Of a stretch of DNA of 64,000 bases, positions 11,342 to 23,264 are shown piece by piece; within the stretch, counting starts at the first letter, position 1, and each line of letters starts with the position of its first letter. The notes beneath the pieces were generated by a model. The model was not told where the DNA came from, did no database searches, and saw only the letters and a list, made by a program, of their open reading frames with translations. The stretch spans positions 108,079 through 172,078 of the forward strand of contig JAAVAX010000006.1 in NCBI GenBank assembly GCA_014803855.1. Reading direction: 5' to 3'. The stretch comes from Mycoplasma sp. Its GTDB lineage: Bacteria > Bacillota_I > Bacilli_A > Mycoplasmatales > Metamycoplasmataceae. The position numbers were made by a program, and so were the translations under genes.

Positions 11342-12265
11342 TTAAAATTTAGTTAATCATCTAAAAGTTATAGTTTTAAAATATAAAATAGGCCCTAAAT
11401 AAAAGTAATTTAAATGATGAATTCTGGCTAATCTTAAATGTTTTTTAACTGCTTTTATTTGTTCCTTATATAAATCTTTTCTTTTCTTTATTCTATTTAG
11501 ATAATCAAAAAATAATATAATAATAAATTGTTTATAATTTTGATTTTTATTTCTTAATAAAACATCATATGTTTTAAGTACTTCACTAAAATCAATTAAC
11601 AATTTATTTTTATTTTCCAATTTAAAATTATGAATAGTAGAACTTTGATCAGACAAATAAACATAGTTAACATTTCTAATTGAATATATCTTAGATAGTA
11701 ATGGTAATGTATCAGAACAACTAATACCATTTTCTCATTTAATATTATGTTTCTCAATAAATTCTTGGTTAAAAATTATTGTTGAAGAACTAGTCGAAAA
11801 ATATTTATTTTTAACAAGTCCTATTTTTATTTTTTTACTTTTTTCATTCAAAATTGGTATTCGATAAAAATCTTTGTAAATATCAAATTTAAATTTTCTA
11901 AGAAATGCTAAAAATTTAGGTGAGGCTTCATCATAATAATCAATAAAAAATAATCAACTACCACTTATAAAATCTAAAGCTAAATTTTTTATTTGTGATG
12001 ATGACAATCTTTGAATAGTTTGATAAAAAATAACAGTAGGCATTTCTGATGCCAAACTATCTACATATGCTTTAATTTCATTCATATGATCATAATTGGT
12101 TGTAAGATTATTTATAATAATAAATTCAATGTTCTTTAAACCCTTATCTAATATTAAGAAAGAATCTACACATTTTTTTAATGCTTTTCAATTATTATCA
12201 GAACTAATAATGATTGATAATATAGGTTTTCTTCTATATGGTGTCTCTAAATCTATAAATTCCAT
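11342..12265 (-). CDS. Family 2 glycosyltransferase (soluble, GT-A fold)
   Basis: The 307-residue protein starts with RRKPILSIIISSDNN, the first strand of family 2 glycosyltransferases. FIIINNLT carries the nucleotide-binding strand, and WLFFIDYYDEASPK, with its DxxDE, occupies the DxD position. It lacks the multi-pass region of the 672-4077 pair, but Ile- and Phe-rich stretches near the C-terminus could associate with the membrane. The paralogue at 51165-52049 has the same layout with a clean YFIDDDDEA. The real stop is TAA at 11342-11344, beyond a Trp-coding TGA at 11357. It lies between the two phosphohexomutase-like genes, hinting at a shared glycan pathway. Specificity is unknown. Confidence 0.78.
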
Positions 12266-12293
12266 AAAAATATTTTATTAAAATATATACTAA

Positions 12294-12932
12294 ATGATTG
12301 AAATTGATAAATTACTACATAAAATAATAAAATCTCAAAAATATGAGAATAGACTAAATAATATTTATTCATCAAATAAAAATATATTTCCAAATAGAAA
12401 TGATGTTTTTAGAGCTTTTAAATTGTGTCCACTTTCTAAAACAAAAGTGGTCATTTTTGGTCAGGACCCTTATTATACAAAAGGTGTCGCTGATGGGTTA
12501 GCTTTTAGTACAAGAAGTAATAAAACACCAGCTTCATTAAAAAATATCTTTAAAGAAATAAAATTAGAATATCCTAATTCTTTGTTTTCATCTAATAACT
12601 TAGAATCTTGAGCTAATCAAGGAGTTTTATTATTAAATACTTCATTAACTGTAGAAGAAAATTTACCATTAAAAAATAGTTTGTTATGAATGGATTTTAT
12701 AAGGGAAATATTAAATTTAATTAACAATCATTGCAACAATATCATTTTTGTTTTATGAGGCAATCAAGCTATAAAATTAAAAAAATATATAAGTAAGAAT
12801 CATTATATATTAGAATCAAGTCATCCTTCACCATTATCAGCAAATAAAGGATTTATAGGTAATAATCATTTTAAGAAAATAAATGAAATTTTAAAATCTT
12901 TAAATTTAGATACTATAAATTGAAATACCTAA
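12294..12932 (+). CDS. ung: Uracil-DNA glycosylase
   Basis: The 212-residue protein is a family 1 uracil-DNA glycosylase that excises uracil from DNA for base excision repair. GQDPYYTKGVADGLAFS holds the catalytic Asp of the GQDPYH-type water-activating loop (here GQDPYY) and the uracil-binding region. LLNTSLTV forms the Asn-containing strand, and SSHPSPLSANKGF is the HPSPLSA DNA-intercalation loop. The length is near the mycoplasma norm. A TATACT lies a few bases before ATG 12294. The last four bases overlap the convergent gene ending at 12929. Confidence 0.95.
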
Positions 12933-15778
12933 AGAATAACAAATTGATAAATTAAGTATCAAGTCATAACAAGTCCAATTATTCCTAATGTTCAAGGTAT
13001 AAATGCAAATGAATAAAATCTAGTTTTTATTCTTATATTACCTTGAACAATTTCTTCTTGTGTAAGAGTTTTTTTAATTTTATTATATTTATCAATTCTA
13101 GATTCTCCAATAAATACTGTCAATAACATAAAGGCAGATAGCACTACAATAGAAATTGTAAGAAGAATCCTATTCATAGTTTGATATATATCAACAGAAT
13201 ATCCTTCTTGTGATCTAAATAGTGGTGCTAAAATATTTTTTGTTGCTCAATCTGAAACACCAAGTCCTGAAGGAGTAATGAAATTTAGAGCGTTTATTGA
13301 CCTAATCATAGTTTGTCCTGCTAACATATTTATATATGATTCAAACAATGTTCCATTTAGGAAATTACCAATTCAAGCACAAATATATCCTAAATCAATA
13401 AATTTTAAAAATAGATATAATAAGAATATTTCTAAGAATACTAAAAGATTTTTATATCAAATGTCATTGTAAAAAATTCTCTTAGTTGCACTATTAATAT
13501 TTGTGAATTCATATTTTAATTGTGCTCCTCTTTTGCTAGCATGCCTAGAAACAACAAAAGGTGTCCATTCAATGATTTTATTTATTATTTTTGCAAGAGA
13601 GCTAGTTAGTCTAGAACTAAATGTTAATAGCGAAATCATAACTGCTGAAAAGATATCAAAAATCATCCCTATGATAATTAATACAATCATAAACACACCT
13701 TGACCTTGTGAATTATTTAATATAGCATCATAAAAGCGAATAAATCCAATAGGTGTAAAAATTGCTGAAAAAACAATAAAGTTTAATTGAGTAAATAATG
13801 ATTTTATTAAAAATATAGCAGCAACTGAAGATCTATTTAAACCTTTTCTTCTTAAATATCAATAACCCACACTTTCACCACCATATATTAAAGGCGTGAT
13901 TGATGAAATACAAATTGAAATTGTATTAGCAACTCATAGGTGCCGAATTTTAACTTTTTCATTTAATTTTTTTAACAAAATTTTATCTGCATAACATGAT
14001 AAAAAAACAAATATAAATGGAGTTAAGATAATTACTGGAATTAAATAAGAAAAATCCTTTTGCTTTCTCAGAAATGTTAAAACATTGTTCCATAATGTTC
14101 TATCACCACCAAGAACAAATGTAAACATTAAGTAAAATAAACAAACAAATATAAGCACAAATAATGAATATTTTAAAATTCCTTGTCAAGAAAATTTAGT
14201 TACATTGAAAGTTTCTTTTAAAGAATTTAGTTCATTAGCTATATTCTTTTGTTTAACTATTAAATCCATAAAAATATCTTCATTGTTTTTTTGTTTATTG
14301 TCAGAAACATTTCATATTGAAATATTTGATATTAATTGATTGATATTTTTAGAATACTCAAGATTAATTACTATTTTATCTTGCAAAATAATCTCAATAT
14401 TCATTGAAGAAAAGGGATGTCTATTAATTTTAATGATTTTGTAACCATTAATTTCTTTTAAATTTTGAATTCTATTAAAAAATATATTTGCACTTTCTAT
14501 ATCTAATTTTTCCTTCTTAGAGTCAAAATAAAAAATTCCATTATCTAAATAAATTGATGTCAAAATTCCATATAGATTTTTTTGCTTGCTTTTGAAATAA
14601 GAATACATTTCTAAAAATATTTTGATGTTAATTAATGGATCTGAACAAAATGTATTATTTTCTTCAGGAACAAAATAATTTTCTCCATTAGTAGCTAATA
14701 AAACTTTAGATTTATTTTTATCATCAAGAGAATGAGTTAGTGAAATATATTCTTCTGTTTTAATATTACATTTTTTTGCATAATAACTAATGTACTTATT
14801 TGCAAGATATGAACAATAAATTTCCTTGTTCATTGTTGTTTCAAAATCAACTTCTCTTTTGTAGTAAACGTACAATAGTGACAAATCATTTAATGTTAAA
14901 AATTTTCACCTTTTTTTATATTTAACAATTACTTCAAAATTATTAATATTTTCATTAAAATTTAAAATAATATCTTTTTTAGAAAAAAATGTTGAAATTA
15001 ATGATTTTCTTGTAACAGAATTTTCTTTAGTAGGCATTTTTTTTCATTCAATAAAATTAGCTTTAATATTATTTATTTCAAAAAATTTATTTACAATTTT
15101 AAAATTGTTTACAAATGGATTAGAAACTGTAATATTTAACTGGGATAAATCTGTTGTAGATTTTAATTCATTTAAATAATTTTTTTCAATATCATTTTCT
15201 TCAATTGTTGGAACAGATTTATTTGGAATCTCTAGATTTAAAAAATTAGTTTCAGATATTAATGCATTAATTTCTTTTGATTTACTAGAACTTAGTAACA
15301 TTCCATTTTTGTCAAAAAATGATATACAATGTAAATTTTTTTGAATATGACTAGAAAAAGTTACTATGTGACCAAAATTTATTTTACTTTTTTTAGCAGC
15401 ATAAACAGCCATTGAATTGTTTAATGGTTTATTTTCATGATTAAAATAAGCATCCATTTCTTCAGATATTAATGTTGAAGCAAAAACTTTTGAAAATATT
15501 AATCCTTGTAATGAACCATCATGAGAAATAAAGATTTTTTTATTCATCTTATTTCTTTTTAAATATAGCGAAAAATTTTGTGCTGCTGCAACTACAGTTA
15601 ATTCATTTAATAAGTTAATATTATTACCCACTAATGATAATATGGAACCATGAACCAACTCTAAAGTAGTAAAATCTTTGCTTTTTAATTTATCTTTAAA
15701 TTGCAGAAAATCTAAAATATTTTTCTGAGAATTGTTAATGTTGGCAGTATTGAATTGAGAGGTAACTATTTCAGACAT
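12929..15778 (-). CDS. Fusion: phosphohexomutase-like domain plus flippase-like LPG_synthase_TM domain
   Basis: One uninterrupted code-4 frame of 949 residues. Residues 1-490 match the order of phosphomannomutase domains: GSILSLVGNNINLLNELTV, KIFISHDGSLQGLIFSK (the YDxRxxSxxF strand), VTFSSHIQKNLH (in place of TASHNPxxYNG), ILNFNENINNF (in place of DPDADR), LLATNGENYFVPEENN (in place of the sugar loop) and NIEIILQDKIVINLEYSKN (in place of the RPSGTEPK phosphate loop). Residues from about 530 form a multi-pass membrane domain with YGGESVGYWYLRRKG and NFITPSGLGVSDWA. These resemble the conserved motifs of the UPF0104/LPG_synthase_TM family (MprF flippase region, AglD). Most catalytic residues of the mutase appear lost. 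The fusion suggests a membrane protein that senses or scaffolds sugar phosphates next to lipid-linked sugar handling; that role is inference. Confidence 0.68.
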
Positions 15779-15857
15779 ATTGTATATATTAATGAAATTT
15801 TAATAAAAAAATCTATAAATGATTTAAATTACATAATTTTTTATAAAATTACAATAT

Positions 15858-16745
15858 ATGAAATTTTTGAATAAAAAAATAAATGGGAAATTATTAACAA
15901 TATCAGGTATTGCTACTGTGCTATGTCCTGTTACTTTATCTATATCTTGTACAACAACATTAGAATCAAAATTGGAATCATTAATATCTGATCCAAATAT
16001 TATTAAATTAATAATAAATGAGAATTTAATTAGAAATGAACTAAATATGGATTATACTGAAAAGCTTACCATTGAGGATTTATTTATAGCTAATGTAGAA
16101 ACAATTGGTGTTGCAGAATCAGGTAAACTAGTTGAGTGAAATACAAGTCTTAATGAAGAAGATAAAAAATCCTTTAGTGTTGTACCAAGAATAAAATGAA
16201 TTGTTTTACCTGAAATGCCTAGTGGTCAAAATGATAAGATAGATGAACTAACTATATTTGTTGATGTTAGTGCTGGACACTTATCAGACAAAGTCATTGA
16301 AAAAAAAATAAAAATTGATTGACTAAATAATACAATTTCTCCAAATAACAATAATTATTTTAATTGAACTCAAAATGACTCTGTTTTGCTAGATGGTCCA
16401 CAACGTAATAATATATATAGAATTATCAAGTCAAATGTTTTACAAATACTAAGAAGTAAAAATATAAATGTTGACATTAGTGATGATGCTACTACATTAC
16501 AAAATAAATTAGGAATTAAATTATCAAATGATGATTCTTCAAATAGTAATTTAAAAGTTTATCAAGATAATTTATATTGTTCTTTTGATTCTAAAGATGA
16601 AAACAGTGGAATAATATATGTAAACATTTATACTAATAATGAAAAAATAGAAGAAGTAGATACCATTATAAGAGATAAAATAGCAATGAAGATTTCATTT
16701 ACTATAAATGAATTAAATAATCTTGTGAAAAGTGGTGAAAAATAA
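15858..16745 (+). CDS. Lipoprotein, function unknown (first of a tandem pair)
   Basis: The 295-residue protein has a basic start, a hydrophobic stretch and a lipobox VTLSISC with Cys 31, so it is probably lipid-anchored on the outer face. The mature part is acidic and Asn/Asp-rich, with two blocks: one around IKWIVLPEMPSG and one around NNIYRIIKSNVLQIL. No enzymatic motif is recognised. Trp codons are TGA. A TATAAA lies 10 nt before ATG and no Shine-Dalgarno sequence is seen. Its TAA overlaps the ATG of the next lipoprotein, so the two are translated as a unit. Confidence 0.75.
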
Positions 16746-17560
16746 TGAAACTCAAACTAATAAGCTCTTTGATTATATCTACTTTAGTTATATCTCCTAT
16801 TTCACTAAGTGTTTCATGTATATCTAATGGTGCAACTATAATTGATAGCAACAATGTTTATAATGCAATTAAAACTGGTAACATTAAAATCTCTATTGAA
16901 AATAAAGATAATAACCCAATAAAAATTAATGAACTATCAAATGTGAAATTTACTTTTTCAATTGATACTCCAATAACTGATAATGATACTGAAAATAAGT
17001 ATTATGATGAAATTAAAAACTCATTAAATAAAAGTGAAATTAACTTAATTAGTTATTTTATACCCAAATTAAATGAAGATAATAATTCATCATTAATTTT
17101 TGAAATAAATAAAAGTAGTAATTACCAAATAGAGGTACCAGTTAATTTAATTTATAACAACAATGAGAAATTACAATTAACTAATCTAAATGGTGAAGAA
17201 ATTAAAGAATTAATAAAAACAAAATTAAATGAAGATAAAGAATTTGTCATTAAGATAAGAAATTCTTTAAGTTCTATATTAGATAATAATATAAATAATA
17301 TTGATGAATATTGAAATCAAAATAAAAATGAAATAGAATTAATACTAACTAATTTCATGTATAGGGAATACTCAAATTTGTTTAATTCATATTACAAAAA
17401 TTTATTTATTTCCTTAGGAAATATAACTGTTGAACAAAATAATGAAAATAATACTAAAACAAAAGTGATAATTTCAGATATAAAAATATCTACAAGTGAA
17501 ATTACTACTTCTACAGAAAATGATTATTATATTCTAAATAACATAACTATATATTTATAA
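16745..17560 (+). CDS. Lipoprotein, function unknown (second of a tandem pair)
   Basis: The 271-residue protein has a clean lipoprotein signal: MKLKLISSLIISTLVISPIS followed by LSVSC with Cys 25. The mature chain is Asn-, Lys- and Glu-rich, with repeated beta-strand-like segments (IKISIENKDNN, VKFTFSID, QIEVPVNLIYN). No catalytic motif is seen. It starts on the stop codon of the preceding lipoprotein and converges on uvrA with 17 bp between. The pair has the look of mycoplasma surface antigens, but nothing in the sequence identifies a role. Confidence 0.75.
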
Positions 17561-17577
17561 AATCAAGCAAAACTTAA

Positions 17578-20418
17578 TTACTTAAGCATACTTTTTAAAT
17601 ATTGTCCAGTTAAAGATTTTTCAACTTTTGCAACTTCTTCAGGGGTTCCTGTTGCAATAATTTGTCCACCTTTTATACCACCTTGTGGTCCTAAGTCAAC
17701 AATATAATCACAACATTTTATAACATCAAGATTATGTTCTATAACAATAACAGTATCTCCACCATCAACAATTCTATTTAAAATGTTTAACAAGTTTTGA
17801 ATATCATATGAATGAAGTCCAGTTGTAGGTTCATCTAAAACAAACATAGTTTTTCCTGTTGGTTTTTTTTGCAAATATGAAGCTAGTTTAATTCTTTGTG
17901 CCTCACCACCACTTAGAGTTGTTGAAGATTGACCTAATTTAATATAACCCAATCCAACATCTTCTAGAGCTTGAATTTTATCTCTTAATTTAGATCTGTT
18001 TGAAAAAAATTGTAAAGCTTCAGAAACTCTCATATCTAAAACATCAGCAATTGATTTTCCTTTATATTTAACTTCTAATGTTTCATAGTTATATCTCTTA
18101 CCTTCACAATGATCACATGGAATATAAACTGCAGGTAAAAATTGCATCTCAATTTTAATATAACCATCCCCTTGACATTTATCACATCTACCACCTGGAA
18201 CATTAAATGAAAATCTACCTTTTTCATATCCTCTAGCTCTAGCTAATTCTACATTAGCATATAAATCCCTAATATCATCAAAAACTGATGTATATGTAGC
18301 AGGGTTAGATCTAGGGGTTTTTCCTATTGGTGATTGAGATATTTTAACAATTTTATCGATGTTTAAATAACCCTTTAAATTAGTATGTTTACCTGGTTTT
18401 ACACTAGATTTATTTATTTGTTTTTCTAAAGATTTAACCAATATTTCATTAACTAATGTAGATTTACCTGAGCCACTTACTCCAGTTACTGCAATAAATT
18501 TTCCTAGTGGAAATTTAACATTAACATTTTTTAAATTATTTTCTCTAGCACCAGTTATTTCTAAAGAATATCCATTACCTTTTCTTCTAAGTTTAGGTAC
18601 TTCTATTTTTCTTTTTTGACTTAAATATTGTCCAGTTATTGAATTTGGAGATTTTTTTATATCTTCAATAGTACCAACTGCTATTACTTCTCCACCTTTA
18701 TCACCAGCATAAGGACCTATATCTACAATATAATCAGAAGCTAATATTGTTTCTTCATCATGTTCAACAACAATTAAAGTATTGCCTATATCTACCATCT
18801 CTTTTAAAACATTAATTAATTTAGTGTTATCTGATTGATGAAGACCAATTGATGGTTCATCTAAAACATATAAAATACCTGTTAATTTTGAACCTATTTG
18901 TGTTGCTAGTCTAATTCTTTGAGCTTCACCACCACTTAAAGTTTCTGCTGTTCTAACTAAGGATAGATATTCTAAACCAACATTTTTCAAAAATCCAAGT
19001 CTAGATTGCAATTCAAATATGATCATTTTAGATATTTCTTTATCTTCATCATTTAATTTTAAAGATACTATTTTGTTATATTCTTCTTCAATAGATAAAG
19101 TAGAAAAATCATGAATATTCAATCCATCTATTTTAATAGCTAAAGCATATTTATTTAGTCTGCAACCTTTACAATCATCACATGGAGTTTCAGACATAAA
19201 TCTACCATATCATTGTCTCATCTCTTCACTAGCTGTTTCTAAAAATAGACGATCTAATCTTGTAACTAATCCTTCAATTTTTGCTTTTCTAACATGTTTT
19301 TTACCATCTTTAGATACCAAAACATATTCTATTTCTTCATCTGAACCATATTTAATAATATCAATTTGCTTATTACTTAAATCTTCAATAGCAGTATTAA
19401 GTGGTATTTTGTAATGATTTAATAAACCAACAAATTCTTGTCAAGATATAGAATCACTATTTTTAGATGAAATTCCAGGCATTTTATCAATAGCACCTTC
19501 ATTAATACTGATTTTCTTATTAGGAATTATTAAATCAATATCTGGTTCAATAATAACCCCTAAACCTTTACATTTTTCACACATTCCATATGGTGAGTTA
19601 AATGAAAATAATTTAGTTTCAATTTTTGGCATTTGAAAATCACCATGCACACATGCAAATTGTTGAGAAAAATTATGAATTTCATTGTTACTTAAATCTT
19701 CAACATCAACTAGACCTTTTGAATATTCAAGAGCAACATTAACTGATTCAGTGATTCTAGTTTTACTTTCTTCATTTAATACAACACGATCAATAACAAT
19801 TGAAATGTTATGTGACTTATTTTTTTCTAATTTAATTTCATCATCTAATGAATAAATTACATCATTTACCTTAACTCTTAAAAAACCATCTTGTCTTAAC
19901 TTATCAAATAAGTTTTTATTAGTACCTTTTTGACCTCTTACAATAGGAGATAAAATTAGTAGTTTAGAACCTTCTTTCATTTTAAAAATTAGGTCAATAA
20001 TATCTTTTATCTTTTGAGATGAAATTTCTATTTTATGTTTTGGACAATATGGTTTACCAATTTTGGCAAATAATAATCTTAAATAATCATGAATTTCAGT
20101 TATAGTACCAACTGTAGATCTTGGATTAGAATGTGTTGTTTTTTGTTCAATACTAATTGATGGAGATAATCCTTCAATTGATTCTACTTTAGGTTTTTTA
20201 GTTCCGCCTAGAAATTGTCTAGCATATGAAGAAAGAGAATCAACATACCTTCTTCTTCCTTCTTCATAGATAGTATTAAAAGCTAGTGATGATTTACCAC
20301 TACCACTAAGACCTGTAAAAACAACAAATTTATTTTTAGGAATTGTTAGAGATACATTTTTTAAATTGTTCTCATTAGCTCCTTTAATAGTAATAAATTC
20401 TTTGTTATTATTCTTCAT
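17578..20418 (-). CDS. uvrA: Excinuclease ABC subunit A
   Basis: The 946-residue protein is the damage-recognition ATPase of nucleotide excision repair. Two ABC modules are visible: Walker [13 protein letters not shown] near residue 35 and [12 protein letters not shown] in the second half, each followed by an LSGGEAQRI signature and a Walker B ending [10 protein letters not shown] or [10 protein letters not shown]. The zinc-module CxxC pairs are [23 protein letters not shown] and [10 protein letters not shown]. Length is standard (about 940). The start, ATG 20418, lies inside the preceding small Cys-rich gene. Trp codons are TGA. Confidence 0.97.
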
Positions 20419-20587
20419 TTTTTCTTTCTAAAGATTTTTTTGCTAATTCAAGTGATTTTTTAGCTGCATCTGATAATTCACAACCACATTCATCATTGCA
20501 AACATGATCAGCACATGATTCACATTCATAATTTTCATTTGGGTCTTTTTTATATAAATAATTTGGTTCTTTTATTTCTTTTTTCAT
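20408..20587 (-). CDS. Small Cys-rich protein upstream of uvrA
   Basis: A 59-residue frame runs from ATG 20587 to TAA 20408-20410, overlapping the uvrA start by 11 bases. The centre reads CESCADHVCNDECGCE, giving Cys spacings of 2, 4, 3 and 1, which would suit zinc or iron-sulfur binding. A charged helical tail (AKKSLELAKKSLERK) follows. Upstream is a TATAAG-like -10. The tight overlap with uvrA supports co-translation. It is short and I recognise no family, so the evidence is an intact frame, a plausible promoter position and the ordered Cys pattern. Confidence 0.5.
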   Translation of the reverse strand: MKKEIKEPNYLYKKDPNENYECESCADHVCNDECGCELSDAAKKSLELAKKSLERKNEE

Positions 20588-20711
20588 AACACTTATATTT
20601 TAATATTTTTAATATGAAATTTAAATCATATTTACATTTTTAAATTTTTAAATTATGGTTTAAAATATCTAAAATTTGAATACATAATATTAGATTTAAA
20701 ATAAAAAAACA

Positions 20712-20740
20712 ACTTCATTAATATAAAATATTAATGAAGT
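20712..20740. promoter_or_regulatory. Perfect 13-bp inverted repeat upstream of the C5 methyltransferase gene
   Basis: ACTTCATTAATAT (20712-20724), a 3-nt AAA spacer and its exact reverse complement (20728-20740) form a perfect palindrome. Its right edge is two bases before the TATAAT at 20743-20748, so it covers the -35 position. It could be an operator for a dimeric repressor of the R-M genes. A bidirectional terminator is possible but less likely, because no T-run follows in either direction. Confidence 0.55.
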
Positions 20741-20742
20741 GA

Positions 20743-20748
20743 TATAAT
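20743..20748 (+). promoter_or_regulatory. Candidate -10 box of the C5 methyltransferase gene
   Basis: TATAAT ends 12 nt before ATG 20761. A start site near 20755 would leave a leader of about five bases. The adjacent palindrome would overlap polymerase contacts upstream. Confidence 0.5.
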
Positions 20749-20760
20749 TTATACTAAATT

Positions 20761-22065
20761 ATGAAAAGAGAAATTAAACAAAAAATAAATAGAAAAATAA
20801 AATTTATTGATTTATTTGCTGGAATAGGTGGGTTTCATTTAGCATTGGAAAGTGTTGCAAAAAAGAATAATTATGATATTGAATGTGTTTTTGTAAGTGA
20901 AATTGACAAAGAAGCAAAAAGTACTTATTCAAAAAATTTTAATTTTGATGAAAGTAAAATGATCAATATAAGAGATATTAAAAATATTTCTAATGATGTT
21001 CCTGATCATGATTTTTTATTTGCCGGTTTTCCTTGCCAAACTTTTTCAAATGCTGGGAAAAAAATGGGCTTTTTAGATGAGATAAGAGGAACATTGTTTT
21101 TTGAAATTGTGAAGATTTTAAAAGATAAAAAACCTAAGTATATTCTTCTAGAAAATGTTAAACATTTGGTAAATCATGATAATGGTAATACATGAAAAAT
21201 AATCAACAAGAAATTAGATGAGCTAGGGTATATAATTCCCAAAAATCCATTAATTTTATCTCCTCATGAATTTGGTATTCCTCAAGAAAGAAAAAGAGTT
21301 TTTATACCAGGAGTTTTAAGAGAAAAAACTAGCAAAAAAGACAAGTTTATGGATATTGATTTTGAGAACAATAAATTAGAAATAGATATTGTAAATTATA
21401 AAAAACAAAGAAAATATATTTTCAATAAATTCTTACAATCAAAAAGTAATATAGATAAAAAATACTTACTAACCAATAATAAAAATGGTGAATATTTAAA
21501 AATGGTCTTTGATGCTTGAGATGAATTTCTTAAAAATGTTAAGATAAAAAATAATAGAACATTACCTGTTATTTGAGCATATGAATTTGGTCAAAAATAT
21601 CCTATAGATAAATTGCCAAATTGAAAACAAAAATATCTTCAAGATATTAGAAATGTTTATGATAATAACAAAGAATTTATTGATAATTGAATAAAAAAAT
21701 ATAATGTTAATAAATGGAACAAAAGAGAACAAAAGTTTGAATGACAAGCTGGAAAAGATGTTGAATCAATAAAGGAATCTTTTATTCAATTAAGACAGTC
21801 AGGAATTCGTTGTAAAAGACCTATAAAATTCCCTACTTTAGTTGCAATGGTTCAAATTCCATTAATATTTGATTATAGAATTCTTGAATGGAGATATTTG
21901 ACACCTAGAGAAACAGCTAATTTACAAAGCTTTCCAAAGAAATTTAAAATGTTTAATGAAATTAAAGAAAATAATAATGATTTTTATTCATATAAACAAT
22001 TTGGAAATTCAGTAAATATTGAAATTGTTAAAATGATTCAAGAATACATGTTGAAAAAATATTAA
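20761..22065 (+). CDS. Type II DNA cytosine-5 methyltransferase (R-M system 1)
   Basis: The 434-residue protein carries the C5-methyltransferase motifs in order: FIDLFAGIGGFHLALE (motif I, SAM), FAGFPCQTFSNAGKKMG (motif IV with the catalytic Cys), ILLENVKHL (motif VI, ENV), PQERKRVFIPGV (motif VIII) and LTPRETANLQSFP with QFGNSVN (motifs IX/X). The frame is intact through all TGA Trp codons. A long target-recognition region lies between motifs VIII and IX. Its stop overlaps the stop of the convergent HNH endonuclease gene by four bases. The pair is read as a type II restriction-modification system; the target sequence cannot be predicted from this. Confidence 0.93.
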
Positions 22066-23195
22066 TTATTTTTTTTATTAAATTCTTCTTGATGTAATTT
22101 CATGTATTTCTTTTTTTCCTTTGATAATATTAAAAAATTCTTTTGACCATCATGAAGATTGAAATAATTTATATATTTTTTAATCCGTTTTGAAAACAAC
22201 ATAAATCCCTTAGAATTAAAAGTTATCAGGTACCTATCAAATAAAAAATCATGGTTTGGACATAATAAAAGACCATTATTTACATCTTTAATCATGTTAA
22301 TTTTTTGTTCATCATTTAATTTTATATTATTGGATATATTGCTAACGGCATAAATATGAGAAGCAACAAAACAATCAATAAACTTATTATCACAAGAAGG
22401 AAACTCGCACTTTGGATTTTTCATATTTTTTAAAAGATCATTTTTAAATTTTTGCCTTAATCTTTGATTTACAATTAAATTATTTTGGATTTTATATAAT
22501 TCATCACTATTTAAATTGTTATTAGATTTGATTAAATTTAAATAATCATCATGTGTGACTTTTAAATTAGAATCATCATATTCACTTAATTTTTTTTCTA
22601 TTAATTTAATAAAATTTAATTCAGTTGATATTTTGATGTTTTTCTTCCTATTTGAAAGATCGATGTCAATATCATCATATAAATTATATACTTGCTCCAA
22701 CTCATCTAATGAAACTCACCTAGAAGAATTGTTTTTAGAATCTTTTCTACCAAAAAGTTCTTTTTCTTCTATATAACAAAACATTAACTTAGATGAATTT
22801 ATATTAATTAAATTATTTTCATCAATTAAAAGTGGAGCATATATTCCTACAACCAAATGCTCAATTTGAAAATTCCTATATTTATTATTTATTGAGCAAA
22901 TATTTGAAATTTTTGGAATACTTATTTTAGGATTTTTAATTCTTTTTTGACCACCCTTATTTGTAGGACTAAATATAACATCCAATATTTTTAAACCATT
23001 AAAAAAAATATATCTATTGTTTTTTTCATGTTCCAAAACAAAATCATCTGGATCAAAATACTTTTTAATTAATGAAAATAATATATCTTTAAAATTGTTA
23101 TTATTTTTATTTCAAGGATGTATATCTTTTTTTAATTCTTTAATTTCTCCATTTATTATTTCAAAATAATTTATTTCTTTGTCTACACCAAACAT
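22062..23195 (-). CDS. HNH-family restriction endonuclease (R-M system 1)
   Basis: The 377-residue protein ends in an HNH nuclease domain: CEFPSCDNK, FVASHIYAVSN and VNNGLLLCPNHDFLFDRY give two Cys, the first His, the central Asn and the last His in HNH order, with a Cys next to the last His. The N-terminal 250 residues have no recognisable motif and probably bind DNA. The gene converges on the C5 methyltransferase and overlaps it by four bases, the usual context of a type II restriction enzyme. The frame is intact from ATG 23195. Assignment as the partner enzyme rests on the HNH motif and the neighbour, not on a named family. Confidence 0.8.
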
Positions 23196-23264
23196 AATTA
23201 AATATTATATTAGAATTATGCAAACAATTAAATAGTCAATTTATATCTTTGATGAGATTTTTAT

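Noticed and set aside
15858-17560. Phase variation by repeats in the lipoprotein pair
   Set aside because: No tandem repeat or homopolymer longer than a few bases lies at the promoter or in the coding start.
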